Origin: RH-AL1 sp965214415
GTDB lineage: Bacteria; Pseudomonadota; Alphaproteobacteria; Rhizobiales; Beijerinckiaceae
Length of the DNA stretch: 64,000 bases
Reading direction: 5' to 3'
Assembly (NCBI GenBank): GCA_965214415.1
Contig: CBDCBQ010000003.1
Span: 1,364,001-1,428,000, forward strand
Positions 43,530 through 52,177 of the stretch are shown here, one piece after another (position 1 is the stretch's first letter; every line of letters starts with the position of its first letter). The position numbers and the translations under genes were made by a program. The notes under the pieces are model-generated. The model was not told the DNA's origin. It saw nothing but the letters and a program-made list of their open reading frames with translations, and ran no database searches.

Positions 43530-44378
43530 CTAATCGCGTTCCTTGATCAACGCGCCCATGTCGGGCGCGGCCGGGTTCTTCATGCCGACGATGTGGAAAC
43601 CGGCGTCGACATGCAGCACCTCGCCGGTGATGCCGCGGGCGTGGTCCGAGAACAGGAACGCCGCGGTCCCGCCGACTTCGTCGCTCGTCACCGAGCGGCG
43701 CAGCGGCGCGTTGTACTCGTTCCAGCGCAGGATGTAGCGAAAGTCGCCGATGCCGGACGCGGCCAAGGTCTTGATCGGGCCGGCGGAGATCGCGTTGACG
43801 CGGATATTCTTCTCGCCGAGGTCGGCCGCGAGGTAGCGGACGGAGGCCTCGAGCGCGGCCTTGGCGACACCCATGACGTTGTAGTGCGGCATCCATTTCT
43901 CGGCGCCGTAATAGGTCAGCGTCAGCATCGAGCCGCCATTCTTCATCAGCTTCTCGGCACGCTGGGCGACGGCGGTGAACGAGTAGCAGGAGATCATCAT
44001 CGTCATCGCGAAGTTGTCGGCCGTCGTGTCGACGTAGCGGCCGGTCAGCTGGCGATGGTCGGAAAAGGCGATGCAGTGGACGAGGAAGTCGAGCTCGCCC
44101 CACTCCTCCTCGACGACCTTGAAGACGGCGTCGATCGAGGCGGCATCGGTAACGTCGCAATGGCCGACGACCTTGGCGCCGAGCTCCTCGGCGAGCGGCC
44201 GCACGCGCTTGCCGAGCGCCTCGCCCTGATAGGTGAAGGCCAGCTCCGCGCCCTGCTCGGCGGCCTGCTTGGCAATGCCCCAGGCGATCGAGCGGTTGTT
44301 GGCGACGCCCAACACGAGCCCTCGCTTGCCGGCCAGCAGTCCCGTGCCCTTGGTCGCCATCTGTGCCCGCTCGGTCAT
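43530..44378 (-). CDS. fabI: enoyl-[acyl-carrier-protein] reductase (NADH)
   Basis: The last reductive step of each fatty-acid elongation cycle, a short-chain dehydrogenase fold, 282 residues. The NAD-binding start LVLGVANNRSIAWGIAKQAA, the active Tyr-x6-Lys in HYNVMGVAKAALEASVRYLA, and GPIKTLAASGIGDF plus DAGFHIVGMK at the end are all typical of triclosan-sensitive FabI. MATKGTGLLAGKRG (ATG 18 bases inside) is an alternative start. Confidence 0.97.
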   Translation of the reverse strand: MTERAQMATKGTGLLAGKRGLVLGVANNRSIAWGIAKQAAEQGAELAFTYQGEALGKRVRPLAEELGAKVVGHCDVTDAASIDAVFKVVEEEWGELDFLVHCIAFSDHRQLTGRYVDTTADNFAMTMMISCYSFTAVAQRAEKLMKNGGSMLTLTYYGAEKWMPHYNVMGVAKAALEASVRYLAADLGEKNIRVNAISAGPIKTLAASGIGDFRYILRWNEYNAPLRRSVTSDEVGGTAAFLFSDHARGITGEVLHVDAGFHIVGMKNPAAPDMGALIKERD

Positions 44379-44593
44379 CCGAAATCTGGTTGCAGCGCCG
44401 GCGGTATCACGCGCGAGTCACCGGCTTGGTGGTGCCGGGTTTAAGCGCACCGTCCATGCCAGCGCAAGGCCGCAGCCCCGTGCTCGCGCGGCACCCCCCG
44501 CCAAAAAAGAGGATAGGCAGAACCTGCGGACAAGGTTACTTTTTCGTTAAGGCGCGTTCATATCGTGCTGCGCGACGATGCTCGGAGGGAACG

Positions 44594-45124
44594 GTGACGC
44601 TGCGGGAGGATCTCAACACCTGCACGCCACGTCTGCGGCGCTATGCGCGGGCGCTCGCCACAGGCAATCCGGTCGCCTCAAGCCTTGCCGACGACCTGGT
44701 GCATGCCGCCCTGATGCGAGCGCTCGGCGCCCGCCAGATCGGGTCCGCCGCCGATTTGGCGATCCGCCTATACGCGACCGTGACGCAGCTGCACCGCGAC
44801 GTGGCGATGGAGCGGCGGGAGGCACGCGCCGCGGGCGCGGGCCGCCCGGCACTCGTCGTCGGGCCGCTGGTGCGGACCCTCGCCCGCCAGACCAAGCTGT
44901 CCGCCGGTCTCATGAGCCTCGCGCTCGAGGATCGCGAGGCGATCCTGCTCGTCGCGCTCGAAGGATTCGAGCACGGCGACGCCGCGCGAATCCTGCGGAT
45001 CTCGCGCCCCACGCTGGTCGGCCGGCTCACACGCGGGCGCGCGGCGCTCGATGCGTTTCTCAAGTCCACGCCTGACGCTCCGTCGCGTGAACGCGCCGTG
45101 CCGCGCCTGCGCCTCGTGACGTGA
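44594..45124 (+). CDS. RNA polymerase sigma factor, ECF-like
   Basis: A 176-residue sigma-70 family protein with a region 2-like helical part (TCTPRLRRYARALATGNPVA, then SLADDLVHAALMRALGARQI) and a region 4 helix-turn-helix (LEDREAILLVALEGFEHGDA, then ARILRISRPTLVGRLTRGRA). The start GTG 44594 has GGAGGGA 4-5 bases upstream. It is followed by a membrane anti-sigma gene overlapping by 4 bases. Targets are not known. Confidence 0.9.
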   Translation: MTLREDLNTCTPRLRRYARALATGNPVASSLADDLVHAALMRALGARQIGSAADLAIRLYATVTQLHRDVAMERREARAAGAGRPALVVGPLVRTLARQTKLSAGLMSLALEDREAILLVALEGFEHGDAARILRISRPTLVGRLTRGRAALDAFLKSTPDAPSRERAVPRLRLVT

Positions 45125-45909
45125 TGGGCGCCTACGCCGGCCAGCTCGCCGAAGCCGATCTGCATGGGTTGGTCGACGGCCACCTCGACGCCGGTCGGCG
45201 CGCCGACGTCCTGCGGCGCCTTGCCGCGTCGCCTGCGGATCGTGCGCTCGTCGAGTCCTGGCAGGAGCAGAACGACCTGATCCGCGCGTCCTTTGGCGAT
45301 GTCGCGCGGGAGATATTGCCCGTCACCCTCGACCTCGCGCCGCCGCGATTGCGCTGCGTCGATGTCGATGCGAGCGGTCCGATCGCGGCCCTCGCCAGCG
45401 GCAATCGCAACCGCGCGGGGACCACCCTGCTCGCGACGGCGCTCGTCGTCGCGATCGGACTCGCGGGATCGTGGCTGCTCATCGATCAGGCGAGCCGCGG
45501 CTACATCCCAGCCGACGCACGGCTTCGCGGTTCCCTCGACGCGACGCTTGCCGATCGCGCGGCGACGGCGATCGACGCGGGCGTCGCCGGCGAGATCCAG
45601 CGCTCCGCCGGCTTGCCGACGACCCGGATTCCCGACCTGTCGGCCGCCGGCTTCGTGTTGACGGGGGCAACGACGGAGCCGACCGCCCCCGCCTCGATCG
45701 TCTTTCGCTACCGCGACGCGACAAACCGGCAGGTGGCGATCAGCGTCGGCCGCGCCCCGCGTGGCTCGGTGACCTCGGCGCCGACGCTGATCGGCAACTC
45801 CTACACGTGGCACCGGCGCGACGCCGCCTACGCGCTCGCTGGGACGTTGCCGTCGGCTCGGCTGCGGGAGATCGCGGTCGCCTTGCAGAGCGACGACGGG
45901 GACGAGTGA
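45121..45909 (+). CDS. membrane anti-sigma factor
   Basis: A 262-residue protein with a cytosolic anti-sigma part (LAEADLHGLVDGHLDAGRRA, then RALVESWQEQNDLIRASFGD), one transmembrane helix near residues 101-122 (LLATALVVAIGLAGSWLLID), and a periplasmic domain ending in LPSARLREIAVAL. The zinc H-x3-C-x2-C motif of ZAS anti-sigma factors is absent. GTG 45121 overlaps the sigma stop; ATG 45124 follows it. It probably holds the upstream sigma factor inactive at the membrane. Confidence 0.85.
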   Translation: MMGAYAGQLAEADLHGLVDGHLDAGRRADVLRRLAASPADRALVESWQEQNDLIRASFGDVAREILPVTLDLAPPRLRCVDVDASGPIAALASGNRNRAGTTLLATALVVAIGLAGSWLLIDQASRGYIPADARLRGSLDATLADRAATAIDAGVAGEIQRSAGLPTTRIPDLSAAGFVLTGATTEPTAPASIVFRYRDATNRQVAISVGRAPRGSVTSAPTLIGNSYTWHRRDAAYALAGTLPSARLREIAVALQSDDGDE

Positions 45910-45910
45910 C

Positions 45911-46726
45911 GTGTCACATCTTGGCCTCGTCGCGCGCGCGGCCGCGACGCTGATCTGCGCCTCGAGCGCCGCCTCGGCGGAGATGGTGGCGCGGCCCGGC
46001 CTCTCGCTGGCGGAGGCCTATGCCGTTCTCGCGACGAGGCCGAAGGTCGATCTGACGCACGCGTTCGGTCCGACGACGCCGGTCTGGGCCGGCTTCGGAC
46101 AGGCCAAGATGACGCCGGCCGTCGATCCCGGCTCGCTCGAGGCCTACACGATCGCCCACGACGGTTTTCGCGCGACCTTCTATTGCCTCGTCGGGCAATA
46201 CGGCACGCATGTCGATCCGCCCGCCCATTTCGCGCCGACCGGCGCGACGATGGACGAGATCCCGCTCGACGAAATGATCCTGCCGCTGATCGTGCTCGAC
46301 GATACGCCCTATCTCGGCGCCGATCCGGCGCATGCGTTTTCGCTCGAGGATCTCGCCGCCTGGGAGAAGGCGCACGGCGCGGTGCCGAAGGGCGCGTTCG
46401 TCGCGCTGCGCACCGACATGGCGAAGGACTGGACGAGCGATCCCGCCCGCTTCAAGCGCGAGCCGTTCCCGGCCTGGTCGCTGCCGGTCGTCAAGCGGCT
46501 ATTCGAGGAGCGCGGCATCGTCGCGATCGGCCACGAGAGCCTCGATACCGACACGACCAAGACTATGGCGAGCGAGACCTACGTGCTCGACCACGGGCAC
46601 TACCAGATCGAGGCGATGGACAATCTCGACAAGGTGCCGCCGACCGGCGCGATCATCGTCGCGACCTGGCCGAAGGTAAAGAACGGCCTCGGCTTCCCCG
46701 CCCGCGTCTTCGCGATCCTGCCGTGA
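45911..46726 (+). CDS. exported cyclase family (KynB-like) protein
   Basis: A 271-residue protein with a signal peptide (LVARAAATLICASSAASAEM, cleaved near residue 23 after ASA). The cyclase motif GQYGTHVDPPAHFAPTGA holds the H-x3-D-x2-H-like metal ligands; GIVAIGHESLDTD is a second conserved part. The family includes kynurenine formamidase and isatin hydrolase; the secreted location makes a catabolic or detoxifying role more likely. It follows the sigma/anti-sigma pair by 1 base and is co-transcribed with cutA. Confidence 0.88.
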   Translation: MSHLGLVARAAATLICASSAASAEMVARPGLSLAEAYAVLATRPKVDLTHAFGPTTPVWAGFGQAKMTPAVDPGSLEAYTIAHDGFRATFYCLVGQYGTHVDPPAHFAPTGATMDEIPLDEMILPLIVLDDTPYLGADPAHAFSLEDLAAWEKAHGAVPKGAFVALRTDMAKDWTSDPARFKREPFPAWSLPVVKRLFEERGIVAIGHESLDTDTTKTMASETYVLDHGHYQIEAMDNLDKVPPTGAIIVATWPKVKNGLGFPARVFAILP

Positions 46727-47043
46727 GCGTAGGCTTCGTGCTGGTAACGACGAGCGTCGCCAGCGCCGAGGACGGCCGGACGCTGGCCCGCGCCCTCGTC
46801 GACCAGCGCCTCGCCGCCTGCGTGCAGATGATGCCGATCGAGAGCACCTACCGCTGGGAGGGCGCCATCGAGACGGCAGCCGAGCAGCTCCTGCTTTGCA
46901 AGATCCGCGCGGCGGATTACGCGGCCGTGGAGGCGGAGATACGTGCGCGGCATAGCTACGATGTGCCCGAGATCGTCGCGGTGGCGATCGTCACCGGCAC
47001 GCCGTCTTATCTCGCCTGGCTTGAGGCCTCGACGGCGCGTTAA
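46723..47043 (+). CDS. cutA: divalent-cation tolerance protein CutA
   Basis: A 106-residue trimeric ferredoxin-like protein. The family motifs SVGFVLVTTSVASAEDGRTL, LAACVQMMPIESTYRWEGAI and ARHSYDVPEIVAVAI are clear. It starts at GTG 46723, overlapping the cyclase stop by 4 bases. Copper tolerance was the original phenotype of the family; the exact function is still debated. Confidence 0.93.
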   Translation: MSVGFVLVTTSVASAEDGRTLARALVDQRLAACVQMMPIESTYRWEGAIETAAEQLLLCKIRAADYAAVEAEIRARHSYDVPEIVAVAIVTGTPSYLAWLEASTAR

Positions 47044-47059
47044 ATGGGCCGTCGCGCAC

Positions 47060-47090
47060 AAAAAAAAGCGGCGCCCCGGAGGACGCCGCC
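47060..47090 (-). terminator. terminator of pqqA
   Basis: On the minus strand the stem GCGGCG (47084-47089) and CGCCGC (47068-47073) around a loop of 10 bases is followed by eight T (A-run 47060-47067 on the plus strand). It lies about 30 bases after the pqqA stop, so pqqA is expressed as a short transcript of its own. Confidence 0.8.
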
Positions 47091-47119
47091 GTCTCACCCG
47101 AGGGTGAAAAACCGTTGGC

Positions 47120-47209
47120 TTAGAACAGCACGTCGAGGTCAGCCGAGTCGTAGCTCGTGACTTCCATGCCGACGCAGATCTCTTCGACGATCGGGGCAAC
47201 CCAGTTCAT
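47120..47209 (-). CDS. pqqA: pyrroloquinoline quinone precursor peptide PqqA
   Basis: A 29-residue peptide, the length of most PqqA precursors. The start MNWVAPIVEEICVGMEVTSY shows the family pattern, with the cross-linked Glu and Tyr that become PQQ at E16 and Y20 (E-V-T-S-Y). The ATG at 47209 follows AGGAG by 6 bases. PqqE, PqqD, PqqC and PqqB are not in the window; the next gene on the minus side is the opposite-strand cutA, so this is an orphan copy with its own terminator. Confidence 0.93.
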   Translation of the reverse strand: MNWVAPIVEEICVGMEVTSYDSADLDVLF

Positions 47210-47342
47210 GACGTTCTCCTCGGTGCGGGGCGCTGGCACCTTTGCGGTACCTTCTTGACCCCGTGAATGCCGGGCCGTGAGGCCGGTGTCTGCTTAGTGC
47301 CCGATGGCCCGTGCGAAAGCCAACGCAAAGATTTGGTTAGGG

Positions 47343-47361
47343 TGATCGATTGAATCGATCA
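47343..47361. promoter_or_regulatory. 19-base perfect palindrome, candidate OxyR/LysR site
   Basis: TGATCGATT and AATCGATCA form a perfect inverted repeat around one central G, starting 72 bases before the oxyR ATG at 47415. LysR-type regulators bind T-N11-A type dyads, and this sits in the autoregulatory position between oxyR and the divergent pqqA. Binding by OxyR is an inference from symmetry and position. Confidence 0.65.
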
Positions 47362-47414
47362 AACTCCGTCTTCCGTACGATTGCGTCTGTCGAAGCGGGG
47401 CGCTTAGACGGCGC

Positions 47415-48356
47415 ATGGCCTACCTGCCGACGATCAAGCAGCTACAATATCTCACCGCGCTGCATCAGCACGGCCATTTCGGCCGCGCGGCGGAGACCAT
47501 GCACGTCACCCAGTCGACGCTATCGGCGGGCTTGCGCGAACTCGAGACCTTGCTCGACACGGTGCTCGTCGAGCGCTCGCAACGCGTGCTGCGCTTCACG
47601 CCACTCGGAGAGCGCATCGTCGCCAAGGCCTACACGATCCTGCGCGAGGCCGAGGAGCTCGCCACGATGGCGACGTCCGGCGGCAAACCGCTGTGCGGCG
47701 ACCTGCGGCTCGGCGTCATCCCGACGATCGCGCCGTTCCTGCTGCCGATGCTGCTGCCCGAGCTGCGCGACAAATTTCCCGAGCTGAAGCTGTACCTTCG
47801 CGAGGATCTGACGACGACGGCCTGCGAGAGCCTGGCGCGCGGCCACCTCGACTGCCTGCTGCTCGCCCTGCCCTACGCCTGCGGCGACGTTACCGTGCAA
47901 TTGCTGTTTCGCGACCCGTTCTACCTCGCCTTCCACCCGACCGATTTCGACGGCACGCTGCCATACGTGCTGCCCGAGGCGATCGATGACACCCGCCTGC
48001 TTGTCCTGGAGGACGGCCACTGCCTGCGCGGGCACGCGCTCGAGGCCTGCGGCCGGCCGGAGCTGCGCGCCGACGCATCGCACGTCGGCACCTCGCTGCA
48101 CACGCTGGTGCAGATGGTGGCCAACCGCCTCGGGCTGACGCTGCTGCCGGAGATGGCGGTGGTCGCCGGCATCCTGACCGGGACGCCGGTGCAGGCGCGC
48201 CCCGTCAACGGCCGCCACGCCAGCCGCGAGATCGCGCTCGCCTGGCGCTCGACCTCGCCGCGCGCCGACGAGTTCGAGCTGCTGGCGCAGACGCTGAAGG
48301 GCGCCTGGGAGAGCCAGGTGCTGCTCGCCTGGGGCCGCGAGGGCGCGGAGTTTTAG
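47415..48356 (+). CDS. oxyR: hydrogen-peroxide-inducible activator OxyR
   Basis: A LysR-type regulator of 313 residues. The N-terminal winged helix-turn-helix is LTALHQHGHFGRAAETMHVT then QSTLSAGLRELETLLDTVLV. In the sensor domain the redox pair is C203 and C212 in LEDGHCLRGHALEACGRPEL, with the same nine-residue spacing as the peroxide-sensing Cys of OxyR. It is divergent from pqqA, with a 19-base palindrome between them. It controls catalase and peroxidase genes in relatives. Confidence 0.93.
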   Translation: MAYLPTIKQLQYLTALHQHGHFGRAAETMHVTQSTLSAGLRELETLLDTVLVERSQRVLRFTPLGERIVAKAYTILREAEELATMATSGGKPLCGDLRLGVIPTIAPFLLPMLLPELRDKFPELKLYLREDLTTTACESLARGHLDCLLLALPYACGDVTVQLLFRDPFYLAFHPTDFDGTLPYVLPEAIDDTRLLVLEDGHCLRGHALEACGRPELRADASHVGTSLHTLVQMVANRLGLTLLPEMAVVAGILTGTPVQARPVNGRHASREIALAWRSTSPRADEFELLAQTLKGAWESQVLLAWGREGAEF

Positions 48357-48365
48357 ACCCAATCT

Positions 48366-48494
48366 CACATGGTGAGGAGCGCTAGAAGCGCGTCTCGAAC
48401 GACGAGGGACTCCGGAACGCAGGAGTTCCAGAAGGCGAGATGATTGGACCGCCTCGTCCTTCGAGTCCGCGCCTTCGGCGCCCTCAGGATGAGG
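48366..48494. repeat. palindromic intergenic repeat downstream of oxyR
   Basis: Two related elements lie in tandem: ATGGTGAGGAGCGCTAGAAG with GCGCGTCTCGAACGACGAGG (about 48369-48411), and GCCTCGTCCTTCGAGTCCGC with CTTCGGCGCCCTCAGGATGA (48451-48492). The second is a self-complementary dyad typical of a Hyphomicrobiales intergenic repeat (CCTCGTCCT ... AGGATGAGG). It separates the convergent ends of oxyR and cysNC. Confidence 0.75.
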
Positions 48495-48522
48495 CTACTG
48501 GATGACCGCCCGCCGGCCCACG

Positions 48523-50460
48523 TCAGAAGCGCTCGATGAAGCCGCGCGCGAGCAGCGCGGCGATGACCTTGTCGGCGGATTGCTCGATCGTCTCGTCGTC
48601 GTGTCCGAGGATCAGCTCGGGGTGTTCGGGCGCCTCGTAGGGCTGGCTGACGCCGGTGAAATCCTTGATCTCGCCGGCGAGCGCGCGGCGATAGAGGCCC
48701 TTCACGTCGCGCTTGATGCAGGTCTCGAGCGGCACGTCGACGAAGATCTCCATGAATTCGTCGACCGGCAGCGTCGCCCGCGCCATCTCGCGCTCGACCC
48801 GGAACGGCGAGATGAACGAGCACAGCACGATGAGCCCGGCGTCCGCCATCAGACGCGCGACCTCGGCGACGCGGCGGATGTTCTCCAGCCGATCATGCTG
48901 CGAGAAGCCGAGGTCCTTGTTGAGACCGTGCCGCACGTTGTCGCCATCGAGGATGACGGTGTGGGCGCCCGACTGGTTGAGCCGGGCTTCGACGAGATCG
49001 GCGATCGTCGACTTGCCGGAGCCAGACAGGCCGGTGAACCACAGCACGCCCGGGCGCTGGTGCTTCAGGCGCGCGCGATCCGTGCGGCTGACCGCGTATT
49101 TCTGCTTGAACACGTTGGTCGCGCGGCGCAGGCCCTCGGCCACCATGCCTGCCGCGACCGTCTGGTTGGTCTCGCGATCGATCAGGATGAACGCGCCGAG
49201 CGTCGTGTTGTCGGCGTAGGGGTCGAACGTGATCGGCACGTTGGTCGTGATCGAGGCGAGACCGACCTCGTTGAGGCGCAGCGTCGCCGCCTGATCCTGC
49301 GAGAACGTGTTGATGTCGAGCCGGTAGGACAGCGTGCTCACGACCGCCGGCACGGTCTGCGTGGCGAGCTTGAGCAGGTAGGAGCGGCCGAACCGCAGCG
49401 GCTCGTCGCTCATCCAGATCAGGTTGGCGGCAAACGAATCCTCGACTTGCGGCCGGGCGGTCGGGCGCGAGAGCACGTCGCCGCGCGCGACATCGACCTC
49501 GTCGGCGAGCGTGAGCGTCACCGCGTCGCCCGCCTCGGCGAACGGCCTGTCGCCGTCGGCCGTGACGATGCGCGCGACGCTCGAGACGCGGCCGGTGCCG
49601 GCGACGACGACCTCGTCGCCCGGCGCGATTTGGCCGCCGGCGATCGTGCCGACGAAGCCGCGGAAATCGAGGTTGGGCCGCGCGATCGCCTGCACCGGCA
49701 TCCGGAACGGCTTATTGGCGCGCGTGTCGACGATATCGACTTGCTCGAGGTGCGCGACGAGCGCGGGGCCGTGATACCAGGCCGTCCGCGCGCTCACGGT
49801 CGAGAGGTTGTCGCCGGCCAGCGCGGAAAGCGGGATCGCGGTGACGTCGTCGAATCCGAGCTTGCCGGCGAAGCGGCGGAAGTCGGCGACGATGCCGTCG
49901 AACACGGCCTGGTCGTAGTCGACGAGGTCGATCTTGTTGACGGCGAGCACGACGTGCTTGATCCCGAGCAGCGAGGCGATCGTCGCGTGCCGGTGCGTCT
50001 GCGTGAGCAGGCCCTTGCGCGCGTCGACGAGCAGGATCGCGAGATCGGCGCCGGACGCGCCCGTCGCCATGTTGCGCGTGTACTGCTCGTGGCCCGGCGT
50101 GTCGGCGACGATGAACGAGCGCCGCTTGGTCTTGAAGTAGCGGTAGGCGACATCGATCGTGATGCCCTGCTGGCGCTCGGCCTCGAGCCCATCGACGAGC
50201 AGCGCGAAGTCGATCGCCGCGCCGGTCGTCCCGTGCTTCACCGTATCGCGCTCGAGCGCGGCCAGTTGATCGTCGAACACGAAATTCTGCTCGTAAAGAA
50301 GTCGGCCGATCAGCGTCGACTTGCCGTCGTCGACGGAGCCGCAGGTGATGAAGCGAAGCGTCGGGCGCTCCGCCGCGACGGCCTCGTGAGGCGCCTCGGC
50401 GGGATCGCTCTTCGTCGCGGCGTCGGTCGGCGCCGGCGAGCGTCGGGCAGGCTCCGCCAT
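48523..50460 (-). CDS. cysNC: bifunctional sulfate adenylyltransferase subunit 1 / adenylylsulfate kinase
   Basis: A fusion of CysN and CysC, 645 residues. The CysN GTPase half (about 30-450) has GSVDDGKSTLIGRLLYEQNF, the DTPGHEQYTRN switch and NKIDLVDYD. The CysC half (about 455-640) has GLSGSGKSTIADLVEARLNQ, DGDNVRHGLNKDLGFSQHDR and FISPFRVEREMARATL. Together they make APS and PAPS from sulfate. It starts at ATG 50460, overlapping the cysD stop by 4 bases. Confidence 0.96.
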   Translation of the reverse strand: MAEPARRSPAPTDAATKSDPAEAPHEAVAAERPTLRFITCGSVDDGKSTLIGRLLYEQNFVFDDQLAALERDTVKHGTTGAAIDFALLVDGLEAERQQGITIDVAYRYFKTKRRSFIVADTPGHEQYTRNMATGASGADLAILLVDARKGLLTQTHRHATIASLLGIKHVVLAVNKIDLVDYDQAVFDGIVADFRRFAGKLGFDDVTAIPLSALAGDNLSTVSARTAWYHGPALVAHLEQVDIVDTRANKPFRMPVQAIARPNLDFRGFVGTIAGGQIAPGDEVVVAGTGRVSSVARIVTADGDRPFAEAGDAVTLTLADEVDVARGDVLSRPTARPQVEDSFAANLIWMSDEPLRFGRSYLLKLATQTVPAVVSTLSYRLDINTFSQDQAATLRLNEVGLASITTNVPITFDPYADNTTLGAFILIDRETNQTVAAGMVAEGLRRATNVFKQKYAVSRTDRARLKHQRPGVLWFTGLSGSGKSTIADLVEARLNQSGAHTVILDGDNVRHGLNKDLGFSQHDRLENIRRVAEVARLMADAGLIVLCSFISPFRVEREMARATLPVDEFMEIFVDVPLETCIKRDVKGLYRRALAGEIKDFTGVSQPYEAPEHPELILGHDDETIEQSADKVIAALLARGFIERF

Positions 50461-51383
50461 CAGAAATATCCCTCGCGCTTCTTCTTCTCCATCGACCCCG
50501 ATTCGTCGTGGTCGATCAGCCGGCCCTCGCGCTCGGACACCGTCGAGTCGCGCATCTCGGCGATCACCGCGTCGAGGTCGGCGGCCTGCGAGCGCACGGC
50601 GCCGGTCAGCGGGTAGCAGCCGAGCGTGCGGAAGCGCACCATCTCCATGCTCGGCACCTCGTCGGGGAGCAGCGGCAGCCGCTCGTCGTCGACCATCAGA
50701 AGCGAGCCGCCGCGCTCGACCACGGGCCGACGCTTGGCGAAGTAGAGCGGCACGACGTCGATGCCCTCGTGGGCGATGTAGTCCCACACGTTGAACTCGG
50801 TCCAATTCGAGATCGGGAAGACACGCATCGACTCGCCCGGCCGGATCCGCGTGTTGAACAGGCGCCACAACTCCGGGCGCTGGTCGCGCGGGTCCCACGC
50901 GTGGGTCGCGGAGCGGTGCGAGAAGATGCGCTCCTTGGCGCGGCTCTTCTCCTCGTCGCGCCGGGCGCCGCCGAATGCCGCGTCATACTTGCCGGCATCG
51001 AGCGCCTGGCGCAGCGACTCGGTCTTCATCACCTGCGTGTGCACCGACGAGCCGGACGCGATCGGCGAGATACCGCGGCGGACGCCGTCCTGGTTGATGT
51101 GGACGATGAGGTCCATGCCGGCGCGCTTTGCCGCGACATCGCGAAAGGCGATCATCTCCTTGAACTTCCACGTCGTGTCGACGTGGAGCAGCGGGAACGG
51201 CGGCTTGGCGGGGTAGAACGCCTTGAGCGCGAGATGCAGCATCACGCTCGAATCCTTGCCGATCGAGTACAGCATCACCGGCTTCTCGAACTCGGCCGCG
51301 ACCTCGCGGATCACGAAAATGGCTTCCGCCTCGAGCTGGCGAAGGTGCGGGGGAAGCGGACGTCTCTCTGTAGAAGGCTGCAT
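50460..51383 (-). CDS. cysD: sulfate adenylyltransferase subunit 2
   Basis: The catalytic subunit of ATP sulfurylase, 307 residues, of the PP-loop family: the ATP loop YSIGKDSSVMLHLALKAFYP, INQDGVRRGISPIASGSSVH, GGARRDEEKSRAKERIFSHR and FPISNWTEFNVWDYIAHEGI. It ends RDSTVSEREGRLIDHDESGS then KKKREGYF. It is transcribed first, then cysNC with an ATGA overlap. No PAPS reductase or sulfite reductase gene is in the window. Confidence 0.96.
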   Translation of the reverse strand: MQPSTERRPLPPHLRQLEAEAIFVIREVAAEFEKPVMLYSIGKDSSVMLHLALKAFYPAKPPFPLLHVDTTWKFKEMIAFRDVAAKRAGMDLIVHINQDGVRRGISPIASGSSVHTQVMKTESLRQALDAGKYDAAFGGARRDEEKSRAKERIFSHRSATHAWDPRDQRPELWRLFNTRIRPGESMRVFPISNWTEFNVWDYIAHEGIDVVPLYFAKRRPVVERGGSLLMVDDERLPLLPDEVPSMEMVRFRTLGCYPLTGAVRSQAADLDAVIAEMRDSTVSEREGRLIDHDESGSMEKKKREGYF

Positions 51384-51462
51384 GAATCCGGCTTTTGGGG
51401 AGCGAATTTGGACATAACGTCCAAGGCGGCGCGGTGCAATAACGCGCGCTCTTCTCACAGGC

Positions 51463-52047
51463 CTACGCCCGTGCGTCCGTGATCGACGAAGACCCTTTGA
51501 GAACAAGCGGCAGACCCGCGGCGACCAGAACAACGGAGCCGCAAACGGCGGCCACGGCCTGGTTGAGCCGGCCTTGCGCGTCGCGGAAGCGTCGCGCCAG
51601 CGCGTTGTCGGGCACGATCCCAAAGCCGACCTCGTTCGAGACGAGGACCACGGGCCCGCCGGCGCCAGCGAGGCTCGCGAGCAGCGCGTCGCTCGCGGCC
51701 TCGATATCGTCGCCGCGCAGCAGGCGGTTCGACAGCCACAGCGTCAGGCAGTCGACGAGGACGATCCGGCCCGGCGCCGCCTGCTCCGCCACGGTTTCGG
51801 CAAGCTCGTAGGGCGCCTCGATCGTGCGCCAGGGTGCGCCAGGGTCGACGACACGCGCGGCGACATGGGCGGCGATGCGCGCGCCCATCTCGTCGTCGTA
51901 GGCCTCGGCGGTGGCGACGAAGATGGGCGCGAGGCGATCGCGCGCGACGCGCGCCTCGACGTGGCGCTGCGCGAACGCGCTCTTGCCGGAGCGCGCGCCG
52001 CCGATCACGAAGAGGTGGTCGCGGGGGTGGTCGATGGGATCGGGCAT
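51463..52047 (-). CDS. cobU: adenosylcobinamide kinase / guanylyltransferase
   Basis: A cobalamin-synthesis enzyme (CobP/CobU) that phosphorylates and guanylylates adenosylcobinamide, 194 residues. The P-loop is HLFVIGGARSGKSAFAQRHV, followed by VATAEAYDDEMGARIAAHVA, VLVDCLTLWLSNRLL and LVSNEVGFGIVPDNALARRF, the family signature. It lies 80 bases downstream of a cysD start in the opposite order and is otherwise alone. It is a third cobalamin gene beside cbiD and bluB. Confidence 0.94.
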   Translation of the reverse strand: MPDPIDHPRDHLFVIGGARSGKSAFAQRHVEARVARDRLAPIFVATAEAYDDEMGARIAAHVAARVVDPGAPWRTIEAPYELAETVAEQAAPGRIVLVDCLTLWLSNRLLRGDDIEAASDALLASLAGAGGPVVLVSNEVGFGIVPDNALARRFRDAQGRLNQAVAAVCGSVVLVAAGLPLVLKGSSSITDARA

Positions 52048-52177
52048 CGACCTTGTTCATGCGCCATTCCACCTGCCGGGGCCAGACTGCGACTTGCCGA
52101 ACGCCCCGCTACCGTGTTCGGCCTCGACAACCTAGACAGCCGCTCGCGCGGCTCTCGCGCTCGATCGGTTTGCCCAG

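Noticed and set aside
48502..50616. A 704-codon open frame opposite cysNC
   Set aside because: Antisense shadow with R/D/E-rich composition; cysNC is unmistakable.
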